From positions 1-64,000 of the forward strand of contig NZ_JACBGE010000010.1 of the NCBI RefSeq assembly GCF_021401345.1: DNA of 64,000 nucleotides, written 5' to 3'. Within the stretch, counting starts at the first letter, position 1; every line of letters starts with the position of its first letter. The stretch comes from Hydrogenophaga sp. NFH-34 (GTDB lineage Bacteria > Pseudomonadota > Gammaproteobacteria > Burkholderiales > Burkholderiaceae_C). Shown here piece after piece: positions 24,515 to 31,688 of this stretch. A program made the position numbers and the translations under genes. The notes below the pieces were generated by a model, which was not told the origin of the DNA, searched no databases, and was given only the letters and a program-made list of their open reading frames with translations.

Positions 24515-27043
24515 ATGATCGGTCACTGCATGCGCTGGATCAAACGATGGGACCCGCGTTCCCCGCGCCCGGCATCCAGCGTTGCACCAGCACCCGCCAT
24601 CCCACCGCGTGCGACAACCGATGAGGTCGATCCTCCCATGCCGGTGGTCCGTGGCCACGCCGACGGGTGGCTGAAGGTGCTGCCAGCGGCCGACCTGCTG
24701 CGCCTGGTGCACGGCGGCAAGGTGCTGGACACGATGTGGCGCCAGTCGCGCCTGGCGCAGATCGTCTGGGAGCGGGACTTGTTGCCAGCGGTCCACCGCT
24801 ATGCGGAGTACGTGCAGCTCATGCCCGCTTCCGAGTCGCATCACCACGCCCATGTCGGTGGGCTGCTGTCACACACGCTGGAGATGACGCTGGCGGCGAT
24901 GACTTGGCGCAACGGTCACTTCTTCCCGGAAGGTGCGAGCGTCGAGGAGATGGACGCTCAGCGCGACGAGTGGACCTATGTGGTCTTCTTCGCAGCGCTG
25001 CTGCATGACATCGGCAAGATCATGGCCGACCTGCGCATCGCCTGGATCTGCACCGGCATGGAGGCGCCGTTGCGCTGGGTTCCGATGTCCGGGCCGCTGA
25101 CGGCCATGGTGCAATCACGGCCTGGTGGTGAGTACCTGGTGGAGTTCACACCGAAGTCGGCGCGGGACTATGCGGCACATTCCCGCCTGGCCACGATTCT
25201 GTTGCAACAGGTGGCGCCAGCCACCGCGCTGAGCTTCTTGGCGCGCCGGCCGCAAGCGTTCGAGGCTCTGACGCAGTATCTCTCTGGCAGTGACAAGAGC
25301 AGCATGCTGGCCCAGCTCGTGCGCAAGGCCGACCAGACCTCGACACAGCAGGCGCTGGCCAACGGCAGCCGCGAGCGCTTCACGACCGCCACGAGCATCC
25401 CGCTGATCGACCTGCTGATGCAATCGGTGCGCGAGATGCTCAGGAGTGGCACCGCCTTGCCGTTGAACCGCTCCGGTGCCGCTGGCTGGGTCTACGAAGG
25501 CAGCATCTGGTTTGTTGCCAAACGGCTGGCCGATGCGGTGAGGCAGCACATTCGCCAGCACCACCCGGACGAGGCTGTTCCAGGCGAGAACAAGAATGAT
25601 CGGCTGTTCGACACATGGCAGGAGTACGGCTGCATCCAGCCCAACCCGCAAAGTGGGCAAGCCATCTGGTATGCGCTGGTGCAGGGCACGGCCGTGGACG
25701 GTTCCGAGTCTGCTGCAGCGGCTCCTTTGCAAGGGGCAGGGCAGAGCGATGGTTCGTACAGCCACTCGCTGACCATGCTCAGATTTCCGCTGGACAAGGT
25801 GTTCGAGGATGCATCGGCATACCCACCCCCGATGCGTGGGCGCATTGAAGTGCAGGTCAAGCGTGGAGCAGCTGCGGGCGAGACGGCCAACGAATCATCT
25901 GATGTGCCAGAGGTTCGCCCCGTAGCTGGATCGGGGAACAAGTCGGCACCGAATGAGAGCGCGGACACTCCACCAAACAGCGACACCGGGCAGGCCACCC
26001 GGCCACCCACTGCCGGCGCGGGTCATCAGGAGGCATCTGGCGCAGCCAAGCAGGCTAAACCCAAAGCCGAACCGCTGCGAGCGCCTGCCTTCAAGCGGCC
26101 GGGCAAGCCGGCAGAAGCGACCAAGGCGGCGGCTCCCAGACCAGGCGGGCCGAATCAAGGCTCACCACGGTCAAACAGCGTCTCTTTGGAGGTTCCGCAG
26201 CGTGAGCAAAGCCCGAGCGAATCACGGCAGGCAGCACCGGCCTCATTGTCTGTTTCAGCGAGCCTGGACCCACCGCTGGACAAGTGGCTCGACTTCGAGG
26301 ATGACGCTGCCGCCTTCAAGGACTTCCCGAAGCTGCCGCAAACCCAGGAAGCCCAACAATCCGCCCCGAATACTGCATCAGTTGGAGCCGCAACGTCACA
26401 GGCACCTGCATCAGTGGGCAGACGGGCATCCAAGGCTGGAGATGAAGCGCCCAACTCCGCAGCACCTGCCGCAAAGCGCGACACGAGCACCCTGCCGAGC
26501 CTGCCTGCGCTGCCTGCAGATCGCCCGCTTCTGGTTCGCTCTGGGCCGCCGCCCGAGGTGCTTGCCAGGGCGGCTCCCACACAGTTCCAGACTGCGCCAG
26601 TCATTCTCAGTCCGTTCCTGCCGGAGCTGCCGCATGAGACCGCCGGCAGGCCCAGCGAACCCACTCCTGCTGCAGTCGCCTTCATCGAATGGCTGCAGCA
26701 AGGCCTGTCCAGCCGGGCCTTGAAGTACAACGAGACGGGCGCGCTGGTGCATTTCGTGGCCGAGGGCATGGCGCTGGTCTCGCCGCTGGTATTTCGTACC
26801 TACGCCGCAGAAACTGGTGCAGCCAGTGATGCCCAGGTCGAGGCCCAGGCGCTGCAGGTGCAGCGCGAAGTGATCAAGGCGGGATGGCACCTGATGGGAC
26901 CCGGCAAGGTCAACATCCTGAAGTACCAGGTCATCGGGCGCGGTGGCGTGCCTGTTGGCAAGCTCAGCGCCGTGGTACTCACTCAGCCGGACCGCTGGGT
27001 CGTGCCTGTGCCACCGGTCAACCCGGTCCTCAAACTTGTTTGA
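24515..27043 (+). CDS. traI: MobH relaxase TraI (TraI_2 family, TIGR03760)
   Basis: This 842-residue relaxase is expected to nick the element at its origin of transfer and lead the strand into the recipient. The N-terminal TraI_2 domain (residues about 45-330) carries the MobH histidine/HD signature: SHHHAHVGGLLSHTLEM near residue 110 and ALLHDIGK near 160. MobH relaxases use this HD-like metal site instead of the HUH fold. A long disordered Pro/Ala-rich linker (about 450-700) leads to a conserved C-terminal domain beginning AVAFIEWLQQGLSSRALKYN. The ATG at 24515 gives the expected N-terminus. In PFGI-1 the integrase gene lies close by; here there is none. Confidence 0.92.
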   Translation: MIGHCMRWIKRWDPRSPRPASSVAPAPAIPPRATTDEVDPPMPVVRGHADGWLKVLPAADLLRLVHGGKVLDTMWRQSRLAQIVWERDLLPAVHRYAEYVQLMPASESHHHAHVGGLLSHTLEMTLAAMTWRNGHFFPEGASVEEMDAQRDEWTYVVFFAALLHDIGKIMADLRIAWICTGMEAPLRWVPMSGPLTAMVQSRPGGEYLVEFTPKSARDYAAHSRLATILLQQVAPATALSFLARRPQAFEALTQYLSGSDKSSMLAQLVRKADQTSTQQALANGSRERFTTATSIPLIDLLMQSVREMLRSGTALPLNRSGAAGWVYEGSIWFVAKRLADAVRQHIRQHHPDEAVPGENKNDRLFDTWQEYGCIQPNPQSGQAIWYALVQGTAVDGSESAAAAPLQGAGQSDGSYSHSLTMLRFPLDKVFEDASAYPPPMRGRIEVQVKRGAAAGETANESSDVPEVRPVAGSGNKSAPNESADTPPNSDTGQATRPPTAGAGHQEASGAAKQAKPKAEPLRAPAFKRPGKPAEATKAAAPRPGGPNQGSPRSNSVSLEVPQREQSPSESRQAAPASLSVSASLDPPLDKWLDFEDDAAAFKDFPKLPQTQEAQQSAPNTASVGAATSQAPASVGRRASKAGDEAPNSAAPAAKRDTSTLPSLPALPADRPLLVRSGPPPEVLARAAPTQFQTAPVILSPFLPELPHETAGRPSEPTPAAVAFIEWLQQGLSSRALKYNETGALVHFVAEGMALVSPLVFRTYAAETGAASDAQVEAQALQVQREVIKAGWHLMGPGKVNILKYQVIGRGGVPVGKLSAVVLTQPDRWVVPVPPVNPVLKLV

Positions 27044-27226
27044 AAGGCTGGTGCCGAATGACTGGTAGATCTGACAGGGGGCGTTGAAAAAGTTTGACAG
27101 AGTCAGTCATGATGACTACATTGCAACCGTGCATCAGGGGAAACCAACTTGCTTGGGACCTGCGAAGGGCGTCACACACCAGTTGTGGCATCTGATCGAA
27201 AGTTGAGAAAACAGTGTGGAAGGTTG
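27044..27226. other. Gap after relaxase, no integrase
   Basis: This short gap follows the relaxase gene. Six-frame inspection shows only short frames without ribosome-binding sites. It holds a TTGACA hexamer (27095-27100) in an AT-rich patch, but no gene for a tyrosine or serine recombinase. A terminator and the dif-like site follow. Confidence 0.55.
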
Positions 27227-27247
27227 AACGGGCTCAGGCCCGTTTTT
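27227..27247 (+). terminator. Rho-independent terminator after relaxase operon
   Basis: AACGGGC and GCCCGTT form a 7-base stem with a 4-base loop, followed by a T run to 27247. It should stop rightward transcription from the relaxase operon before the dif-like site and the prophage. Confidence 0.85.
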
Positions 27248-27259
27248 ACGGCCTCCGTA

Positions 27260-27287
27260 AGATTCCACAATGTATATTATGTCAAGT
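27260..27287 (+). other. dif: dif-like XerCD site, left (attL)
   Basis: The 28-base site has the central hexamer TGTATA (27271-27276) and the XerD-type arm TTATGTCAAGT (27277-27287). Compared with the enterobacterial dif arm TTATGTTAAAT it differs at two of 11 bases. The XerC-type arm is AGATTCCACAA. The site lies right after the relaxase terminator, and a second, directly repeated site is at 34174-34201. The two flank a filamentous prophage, the standard arrangement for inoviruses integrated by host XerC/XerD. Confidence 0.82.
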
Positions 27288-27363
27288 TTCAGAAAGTGGC
27301 CGGGCAGCGTGGGCAAGCTGCTGGGCGCAAATCGAGCGATCACCGTCTGAGGTCCCCGACAAA

Positions 27364-27708
27364 ATGTCGCCCATGTTCCGAACGCCCCGACAACTGCCGC
27401 CGCTTTCGATCATGCTGAACGACATGCCAGCAACCACCGCCCAGGTTGCCAAGCACCTGGGCATTTCCGGGCGGACGCTACAGCGCTACAGCGCCGCCGA
27501 GCAAGCACCCCGCGCCGTGATGCTGGCCATGTTTTGGGAAACACGTTGGGGCATCAGCGTTGCCGACACCGCAGCGCAGAACGAGGCCGCCCGCTACTAC
27601 TCATGGGCGATGGCTTTGCAGCGAGAAAACCAGAAGCTGCGGCTCCAGATTGAGCAGCTTCAGAAGATGGACTTCGGGAGCGCCAACGCTCCAATCTTCA
27701 GGGTCTGA
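27364..27708 (+). CDS. Phage HTH regulator
   Basis: This 114-residue DNA-binding protein has a helix-turn-helix (TTAQVAKHLGISGRTLQRYS), the following AVMLAMFWETRWGISVAD segment common in regulators of Xanthomonas and betaproteobacterial inoviruses, and a C-terminal coiled coil (ALQRENQKLRLQIEQLQKM). I start it at 27364, after a GAGGT site; the frame continues upstream across the dif site and terminator, which argues against an earlier start. It is the first gene at the left end of the prophage and probably controls phage lysogeny or replication. Confidence 0.78.
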   Translation: MSPMFRTPRQLPPLSIMLNDMPATTAQVAKHLGISGRTLQRYSAAEQAPRAVMLAMFWETRWGISVADTAAQNEAARYYSWAMALQRENQKLRLQIEQLQKMDFGSANAPIFRV

Positions 27709-27730
27709 GCGCTCCGCGATTCCCGTCCAC

Positions 27731-27841
27731 TCGCACTACGGGACTCGCACTACACCCGCTCGCACGCGGACCATTCGCACTACGTGTCTACATGATCCGC
27801 GTGTCTACGCGGGTTCCGTGTCTACGTCCCTACGTGTCTAC
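27731..27841 (+). repeat. Iteron-like direct repeats
   Basis: TCGCACTAC occurs at 27731, 27745 and 27775. CGTGTCTAC occurs at 27783, 27800, 27817 and 27833, a spacing of 17, 17 and 16 bases. The second set is regular enough to suggest cooperative protein binding on DNA, as for iterons or tandem operators. They lie just downstream of the HTH regulator gene. Confidence 0.75.
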
Positions 27842-27980
27842 GTGGCCGTGAACCGCTCCGCTTTTGGCGGTAGGCCAATGGGATTGATTGCGGAGAAATG
27901 AAACACAGTCAGAGCGGCTTTGCCGCTTGGGGCGCTCGCCGCGCGGCGTCATTGGCGTTCCGAAGCCTCTCACCCTATCA

Positions 27981-28139
27981 CCGTTCCCCTGAGTTCTTCG
28001 CTTACCTCCCTGAGGCTAGCCGCCGCCGTTCGGGCTTTCAAGGGGGGTATTCATAAAACGAGTTTTACAAAGCTTCCCCCCTTGAAAGCCCGCCCGCCGC
28101 CGTCTGTCCTCTGGTCGGGCGATGAACTCAGGGGAACGG
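27981..28139. repeat. Nested inverted repeat, about 160 nt hairpin
   Basis: Three nested arms can fold as one structure. The outer arms, 27981-28001 and 28119-28139, are 21 bases with one mismatch. The middle arms, 28031-28046 and 28077-28092, are 16 bases (CGGGCTTTCAAGGGGG) and perfect. The tip is TAAAAC-GA-GTTTTA at 28054-28067. In single-stranded phage DNA this would form a long hairpin, as expected of a packaging signal or a complementary-strand origin. Confidence 0.8.
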
Positions 28140-28226
28140 CGACAGGGGCCAAAAAGGCCCTTGGTCGACAAAGACCCAAAACGAAGGGCTCCGAATCTAG
28201 GGGCCCGGTGACCTGAAAGGCAAACC

Positions 28227-28490
28227 ATGATTGCAAAGAACTTTCGTCAGTTTCCCGACGCGATGGCTGTTCAGATGGTTTTGCCCTTTGGGCGCCCCGT
28301 ATGGAACGGCCAGCGGCCGAGCACGCGCATAGGCAGATTGATCAGGTCGGCACAGGCCGCGCTGGTGGTAGCACGTCCGCAGATCGTTGAATGGGTGAAG
28401 GCAGCAACGCCGCAATGGTGGAAGAACCTTAGGCGCGCTCAGAACGCGCTATCTGCAAGCGTCAAAGCAGCATGCATGCTGCTTTTGTAA
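28227..28490 (+). CDS. Small phage protein, 87 aa, unknown
   Basis: This 87-residue basic protein has AAAGG 7 bases before its ATG and lies between the phage intergenic region and the convergent Zot gene. It is rich in Arg, Gln and Trp (WVKAATPQWWKNLRRAQNAL), with no signal peptide. Its 3-prime end runs through a perfect palindrome that looks like a terminator, which fits the end of a real transcript. I recognise no family; coding status is likely but not certain. Confidence 0.5.
   Translation: MIAKNFRQFPDAMAVQMVLPFGRPVWNGQRPSTRIGRLIRSAQAALVVARPQIVEWVKAATPQWWKNLRRAQNALSASVKAACMLLL
28464..28485. terminator. Perfect 22-base palindrome between convergent genes
   Basis: AAAGCAGCATG and CATGCTGCTTT are perfect inverted arms with no spacer, flanked by short A and T runs on either side. 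Its place between two convergent phage genes suggests a bidirectional terminator. It overlaps the last codons of the plus-strand gene. Confidence 0.6.
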
Positions 28491-28507
28491 GTTACCGTGA
28501 CCGAGAG

Positions 28508-29368
28508 TCAGGCAAGACCGCGAACATACCGGGCGGCGAGTTCGACCGCACGATCTGCTGATATGTGCCCCTCGACGCGCAACCTGTCGATCAAATACAC
28601 GGCCCTGATGCTGGGCCTGAGTGGCGGTTTTGCGAGAGGACCGAACCTGCCTTTCACCCGTGCTAGGAGTCTGGACCACGCCGATTGTTTCGGCATCCAA
28701 TCCCATGGGGGCAGGTAGCTGAACGGGCCGTGCTCGTAGTCGGCACGAAACACCTGGCGGGTGTCGTATGCCGCGTGAAGGTGGGTGCCGAGGAAACTCC
28801 AACGCTCCGCAACAAGCTGATTCGCACCGTATCCGACACGCGCAGTCGCAAGATGGAATTTCGGAAAATATCCCCACTTCTTAGAGAAAAGGGAAAGCAG
28901 GCGACCGACCAAAGGAATACGCACTTTGTCCATTCGCATACACCTTGTCTGGTATTCAATAAGAGCTTCCCGGACCTGTTTGTCAATCATGCCCGCATCC
29001 TGGACTATCAGAAACACGTCCCAGCCCATTTTACGGGCGTGAATGAGCCAATCAAGAAGGCCCGCCCTGCCCTTGTCTTGATATGAACGAGAATTGAGCC
29101 AGGTTCCCAGCTCATCCAGGATCAAAAGTCCATTCTTATCCTCATCGTAGCTTTCAGGGTTTCCATGACCCATGGCCTCAAGGTCGAAAGCAGACGGCTT
29201 ATCCGGAAGCCGGACATAACTGCATTTTTTGAATGGATTGAGAATTTCTGTTCTTAAATCGACATTGGATGCAACCCGGCGACCTGCAAGCAATGCCTGT
29301 TCTGCCATCCAGACACAGAATTTTGTCTTTCCGGTACCCAACTTCCCTTCAACCGAATAGACAGCCAT
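28508..29368 (-). CDS. zot: Zot/pI-like phage assembly ATPase
   Basis: This 286-residue protein belongs to the Zot/pI family, which drives extrusion of filamentous phage at the inner membrane. Walker A is GKLGTGKT (residues 8-15) and Walker B is GLLILDELGT (about 80-89), followed by the family's LLDWLIHARKMGWD. Typical members are 350-450 residues with a membrane helix after the ATPase domain; I see no clear membrane helix here and the C-terminus is short and basic. It is the last gene of the phage operon, starting at the stop of the DUF2523 gene. Confidence 0.88.
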   Translation of the reverse strand: MAVYSVEGKLGTGKTKFCVWMAEQALLAGRRVASNVDLRTEILNPFKKCSYVRLPDKPSAFDLEAMGHGNPESYDEDKNGLLILDELGTWLNSRSYQDKGRAGLLDWLIHARKMGWDVFLIVQDAGMIDKQVREALIEYQTRCMRMDKVRIPLVGRLLSLFSKKWGYFPKFHLATARVGYGANQLVAERWSFLGTHLHAAYDTRQVFRADYEHGPFSYLPPWDWMPKQSAWSRLLARVKGRFGPLAKPPLRPSIRAVYLIDRLRVEGHISADRAVELAARYVRGLA

Positions 29369-29688
29369 CAGACCCCCGCAGTCGATTCAACGAAGCGAAC
29401 CTTCAGCCGATAGACGAAAACAGCGCCAACAGCCGAAACGATTGTCGCAAGGCAGGTCCCCGCAATGGGCGGGAACGCCAGTCCTATAAATTGACCGTAG
29501 GAGGTCATGAAGGCAGATTGAACTAGAGGTGCCAGGAACTCATTGAACGTGGCAACCAAACCAACTGACAAAGCAATGATCGCAGTAACGCCGACCGCGC
29601 GAATCGCAGCACGGGCAAGAAACAGCTTTAGAAGAAAAAAACCAAGCTGAGTGAATACTGCACCAATTAAAGCAGCCAAAGCCGGCAT
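29368..29688 (-). CDS. DUF2523 minor coat protein (pVI-like)
   Basis: This 106-residue protein with three membrane helices (AALIGAVFTQLGFFLLKLF, AVGVTAIIALSVGLVATF and IAGTCLATIVSAVGAVFVY) matches the DUF2523 family, found just upstream of zot in many inoviruses and considered the pVI-type end-cap protein. The stop and the zot start overlap by one base (TGATG). The preceding gene ends one base upstream of its ATG. Confidence 0.8.
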   Translation of the reverse strand: MPALAALIGAVFTQLGFFLLKLFLARAAIRAVGVTAIIALSVGLVATFNEFLAPLVQSAFMTSYGQFIGLAFPPIAGTCLATIVSAVGAVFVYRLKVRFVESTAGV

Positions 29689-29689
29689 T

Positions 29690-29785
29690 TCAGCCCCTCA
29701 AACTCAAGAAGAAGCCAATAAAACAGAATGCGGTAATCCCGATCCAGAAAAGCTGTATGAGTACAGAAACAATCAAAACAAACAT
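29690..29785 (-). CDS. 31-residue membrane protein of the inovirus operon
   Basis: This short gene encodes 31 residues that form one membrane helix almost throughout (MFVLIVSVLIQLFWIGITAF then CFIGFFLSLRG). Its ATG comes one base after the stop of the pIII-like gene and its stop ends one base before the DUF2523 start, so three genes are stacked with no free space. An AGG is placed upstream at suitable distance. Such tight packing makes it very likely translated. A pVII/pIX-like tip protein or assembly factor is possible; identity is unknown. Confidence 0.7.
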   Translation of the reverse strand: MFVLIVSVLIQLFWIGITAFCFIGFFLSLRG

Positions 29786-29786
29786 A

Positions 29787-31019
29787 TCAATCACCTGCCC
29801 TCAAGAAAAGGCCAATCAAAAAGAATATGGTTGTTCCGATCCAAATAAGCGACATGATGTCGTGAATCATTGGCTGATATTGACACATATCAATTGAAAA
29901 ACCGAAAGCCGGAAGATTCAGAGGGGCACACCCCGTTGGCAATTGAAAAGACCACGTCCAAGAGGGCTCAAGGTCTTTATCGACAATGCGGTCTATGGCG
30001 CCCTGAATAGAGTCATGTTCGGCAAGATTGTCGGCAGCATCAGAGAGGCCATCGAAAAGGCCACTGCCATCGGGTGTACCGTCCTCGTTTATTTGTACTG
30101 AACAGGCGGGCTGTCCTGGCGCACCACACGGCTCTGTTCCTTCGCCATCAGAGCCGTTGCCTGAACCGGACCCCGAGCCCGAGCCGTTTCCTGAACCGGA
30201 GCCGTCTCCATCTCCATCACCGGGACCGTCGCCGTTTCCGTCGCCGTCGCCATCACCGGGACCGTCGCCGTCGCCCGGACCAGGCCCATCGCCATCCCCA
30301 GGACTGCCGCCATCACCAGGACCGTCGCCGTCACCGGGGTCGGTACCCGGGTCAGTGCCAGGAGGCGTACAAGTACCAGAGGGGCAGCCGTTATCCGGGA
30401 CCCCCGGACCAGATGTGTCGACACTGCAAGTCACCCCCGTATTCATGTAAACATAGGTGCAGGTGTAGACGTGGACGCCCTGCTCGTTCTCCTCACTGTC
30501 GCAGGACTCAATAGGATCATTGGTCTGCTGATAACGGCACTGGCCGTCGCAGAACTGCTCAGGCTGCCCGGGATCATCGTAGGTATCAACTGAGTCGGCC
30601 TTCGTGTGCCAACCACGGTAGAAGGTGCCAGAGCGGGTCTGCCCCGGCTCGCAGGTGTCGGGAGGGTCATCCGGGACGCACTGACCACCTTGCTCTACAT
30701 AGCCACTGTTGCAGGCACAGGATGGGCCAGTCAATGTGCTGTTTGAAGGACAGACCTGAACAGTCCGGAAGATCAAACTTTGATTCCCAATATCCTTGTA
30801 GTTGCAGCGTGGCGACGTACCAGAATACGTGATACCAAGGAAGGCCTTTTGGGTGTAGACGAGACAGGCGTCTTCCATGGTTGAACGCCAGCCGCTTTCG
30901 CTAGTGATGAGGGACACCCGCCACTGTGTTTGCGCTGTTGAAGGAATGAGCGCAGCAGACGCACACGGCAAGAAAAGGGCCATGAACAGGCCCGCGAGAA
31001 CTCGACGAAACATGTTCAT
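29787..31019 (-). CDS. TspB/pIII-like phage adsorption protein
   Basis: This 410-residue protein should sit at the phage tip and bind the host receptor. It has a signal peptide (VLAGLFMALFLPCASA-A), a Cys-rich N-terminal half (about 16 Cys, for example CNSGYVEQGGQCVPDDPPDTC), a long Gly/Asp/Pro/Ser repeat linker (about residues 215-295), and a C-terminal domain ending in a membrane anchor (IMSLIWIGTTIFFLIGLFL). This order of receptor domain, glycine-rich linker and C-terminal anchor is that of pIII and of the neisserial TspB family. The start may be ATG 31019, ATG 31013 or a GTG at 31028. Confidence 0.85.
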   Translation of the reverse strand: MNMFRRVLAGLFMALFLPCASAALIPSTAQTQWRVSLITSESGWRSTMEDACLVYTQKAFLGITYSGTSPRCNYKDIGNQSLIFRTVQVCPSNSTLTGPSCACNSGYVEQGGQCVPDDPPDTCEPGQTRSGTFYRGWHTKADSVDTYDDPGQPEQFCDGQCRYQQTNDPIESCDSEENEQGVHVYTCTYVYMNTGVTCSVDTSGPGVPDNGCPSGTCTPPGTDPGTDPGDGDGPGDGGSPGDGDGPGPGDGDGPGDGDGDGNGDGPGDGDGDGSGSGNGSGSGSGSGNGSDGEGTEPCGAPGQPACSVQINEDGTPDGSGLFDGLSDAADNLAEHDSIQGAIDRIVDKDLEPSWTWSFQLPTGCAPLNLPAFGFSIDMCQYQPMIHDIMSLIWIGTTIFFLIGLFLRAGD

Positions 31020-31031
31020 GGCCTGCACCGA

Positions 31032-31277
31032 TCAGGATGCCTTGGGGATCTTCTTCACGTACTTGATCGCCACGAAGAAGACCACGGCGACAGCAGCGAG
31101 GCCCACGAGCGCCGCGCCGTAGCCGCTGACCTTGTCGGTGATCTCCGACAGCGCAGCGTCGAACGGATCGGCCTGCGCCATGGCGGCAGCGCTGACGCCC
31201 AGGGACACCACACCGACGGAGGCGCGACGGACCAGGGAAGCGCCGGCGGCGCCGTATTTGCGGATCATGACTTGCAT
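31032..31277 (-). CDS. Major coat protein (pVIII-like)
   Basis: This 81-residue precursor has a signal peptide ending VSAAAMA-Q. The mature part of about 49 residues is an acidic N-terminus (ADPFDAALSEITDKV), a membrane helix (GAALVGLAAVAVVFFVAIKY) and a basic tail (VKKIPKAS), the classic layout of a filamentous-phage major coat protein. GGAG precedes the ATG by 8 bases. It lies just downstream of a hairpin and upstream of the pIII-like gene. Confidence 0.88.
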   Translation of the reverse strand: MQVMIRKYGAAGASLVRRASVGVVSLGVSAAAMAQADPFDAALSEITDKVSGYGAALVGLAAVAVVFFVAIKYVKKIPKAS

Positions 31278-31289
31278 TTCAAACTCCAG

Positions 31290-31320
31290 AAAACCGGGTA
31301 GCCGACCCGGGAGCGGTTTT
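31290..31320 (-). terminator. Hairpin upstream of major coat gene
   Basis: AAAACCG and CGGTTTT bracket a further stem CCGGGT/ACCCGG (31294-31310) in the gap between the small membrane gene and the coat gene. Read on the minus strand it ends in TTTT. It may attenuate upstream transcripts or stabilise the abundant coat-gene mRNA. Confidence 0.5.
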
Positions 31321-31336
31321 CCCAAAATGGGAGAAA

Positions 31337-31453
31337 TCAGGCAGCGTTGCGAATGGCCCGAGTCCAAGCAACGGACTTGCCAACGCTAAAACCCATGGCC
31401 CATGCGCCGAAATACGAGGCCACGAGCTTGGAGATAAAAATCAGATCAATCAT
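31337..31453 (-). CDS. 38-residue phage membrane protein
   Basis: This gene encodes 38 residues with an amphipathic or membrane helix (LIFISKLVASYFGAWAMGFS) and a basic tail (VGKSVAWTRAIRNAA). It overlaps the upstream gene by 8 bases and sits directly before the coat gene, where inoviruses commonly encode pVII/pIX-like minor coat proteins of 30-45 residues. The assignment is by size, topology and position. Confidence 0.65.
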   Translation of the reverse strand: MIDLIFISKLVASYFGAWAMGFSVGKSVAWTRAIRNAA

Positions 31454-31688
31454 GTTTTGTCCCCTGATCGGTAGCCGAGGAAGAACGCAAAACAGAGCGA
31501 AGCCACAAGCGAGGCTTGCAAAAGATGAGGAACGCTCGACCAGTCCATAATTGCCCGCCCAAAAAACCTAGAAAGAGAGTGATAAGAAAAAAGACAAAAT
31601 CATGCTCGAAGGAATACTTGACGACATGATCAACAACAGGAAGCCAGAATTCGGCACACTGCATATCGGTAACAGATATATCTGTCAC
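31446..31688 (-). CDS. Phage membrane protein, 80 aa
   Basis: This 80-residue protein has one central membrane helix (FVFFLITLFLGFLGGQLWTG) and a basic C-terminus. I chose the GTG at 31688 because it overlaps the stop of the preceding lipoprotein gene (GTGA), as seen elsewhere in this operon; an ATG at 31664 has no ribosome-binding site. It is probably a minor structural or assembly protein. No family is recognised. Confidence 0.65.
   Translation of the reverse strand: MTDISVTDMQCAEFWLPVVDHVVKYSFEHDFVFFLITLFLGFLGGQLWTGRAFLIFCKPRLWLRSVLRSSSATDQGTKHD

Larger units (their letters stand above)
27709..28226. other. Phage intergenic region, candidate replication origin
   Basis: This 518-base stretch has no convincing gene. 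Its left part carries clustered short direct repeats and its right part a nested inverted repeat of about 160 nt, followed by a small hairpin (AGGGGCC/GGCCCTT at 28144-28162). Filamentous phages keep their plus- and minus-strand origins and packaging hairpin in such a region. With a HUH initiator encoded in the same prophage, this is the best origin candidate here. Confidence 0.65.

Noticed and set aside
27214-27363. Extension of the phage HTH gene to an upstream start
   Set aside because: The extended frame would pass through the terminator and the dif-like site; the ATG at 27364 has a better start context.
30130-30400. Regular short repeats resembling an array
   Set aside because: They are codons for Gly-Asp-Pro-Ser repeats inside the phage adsorption gene. 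There are no equal spacers, so it is not a CRISPR array.
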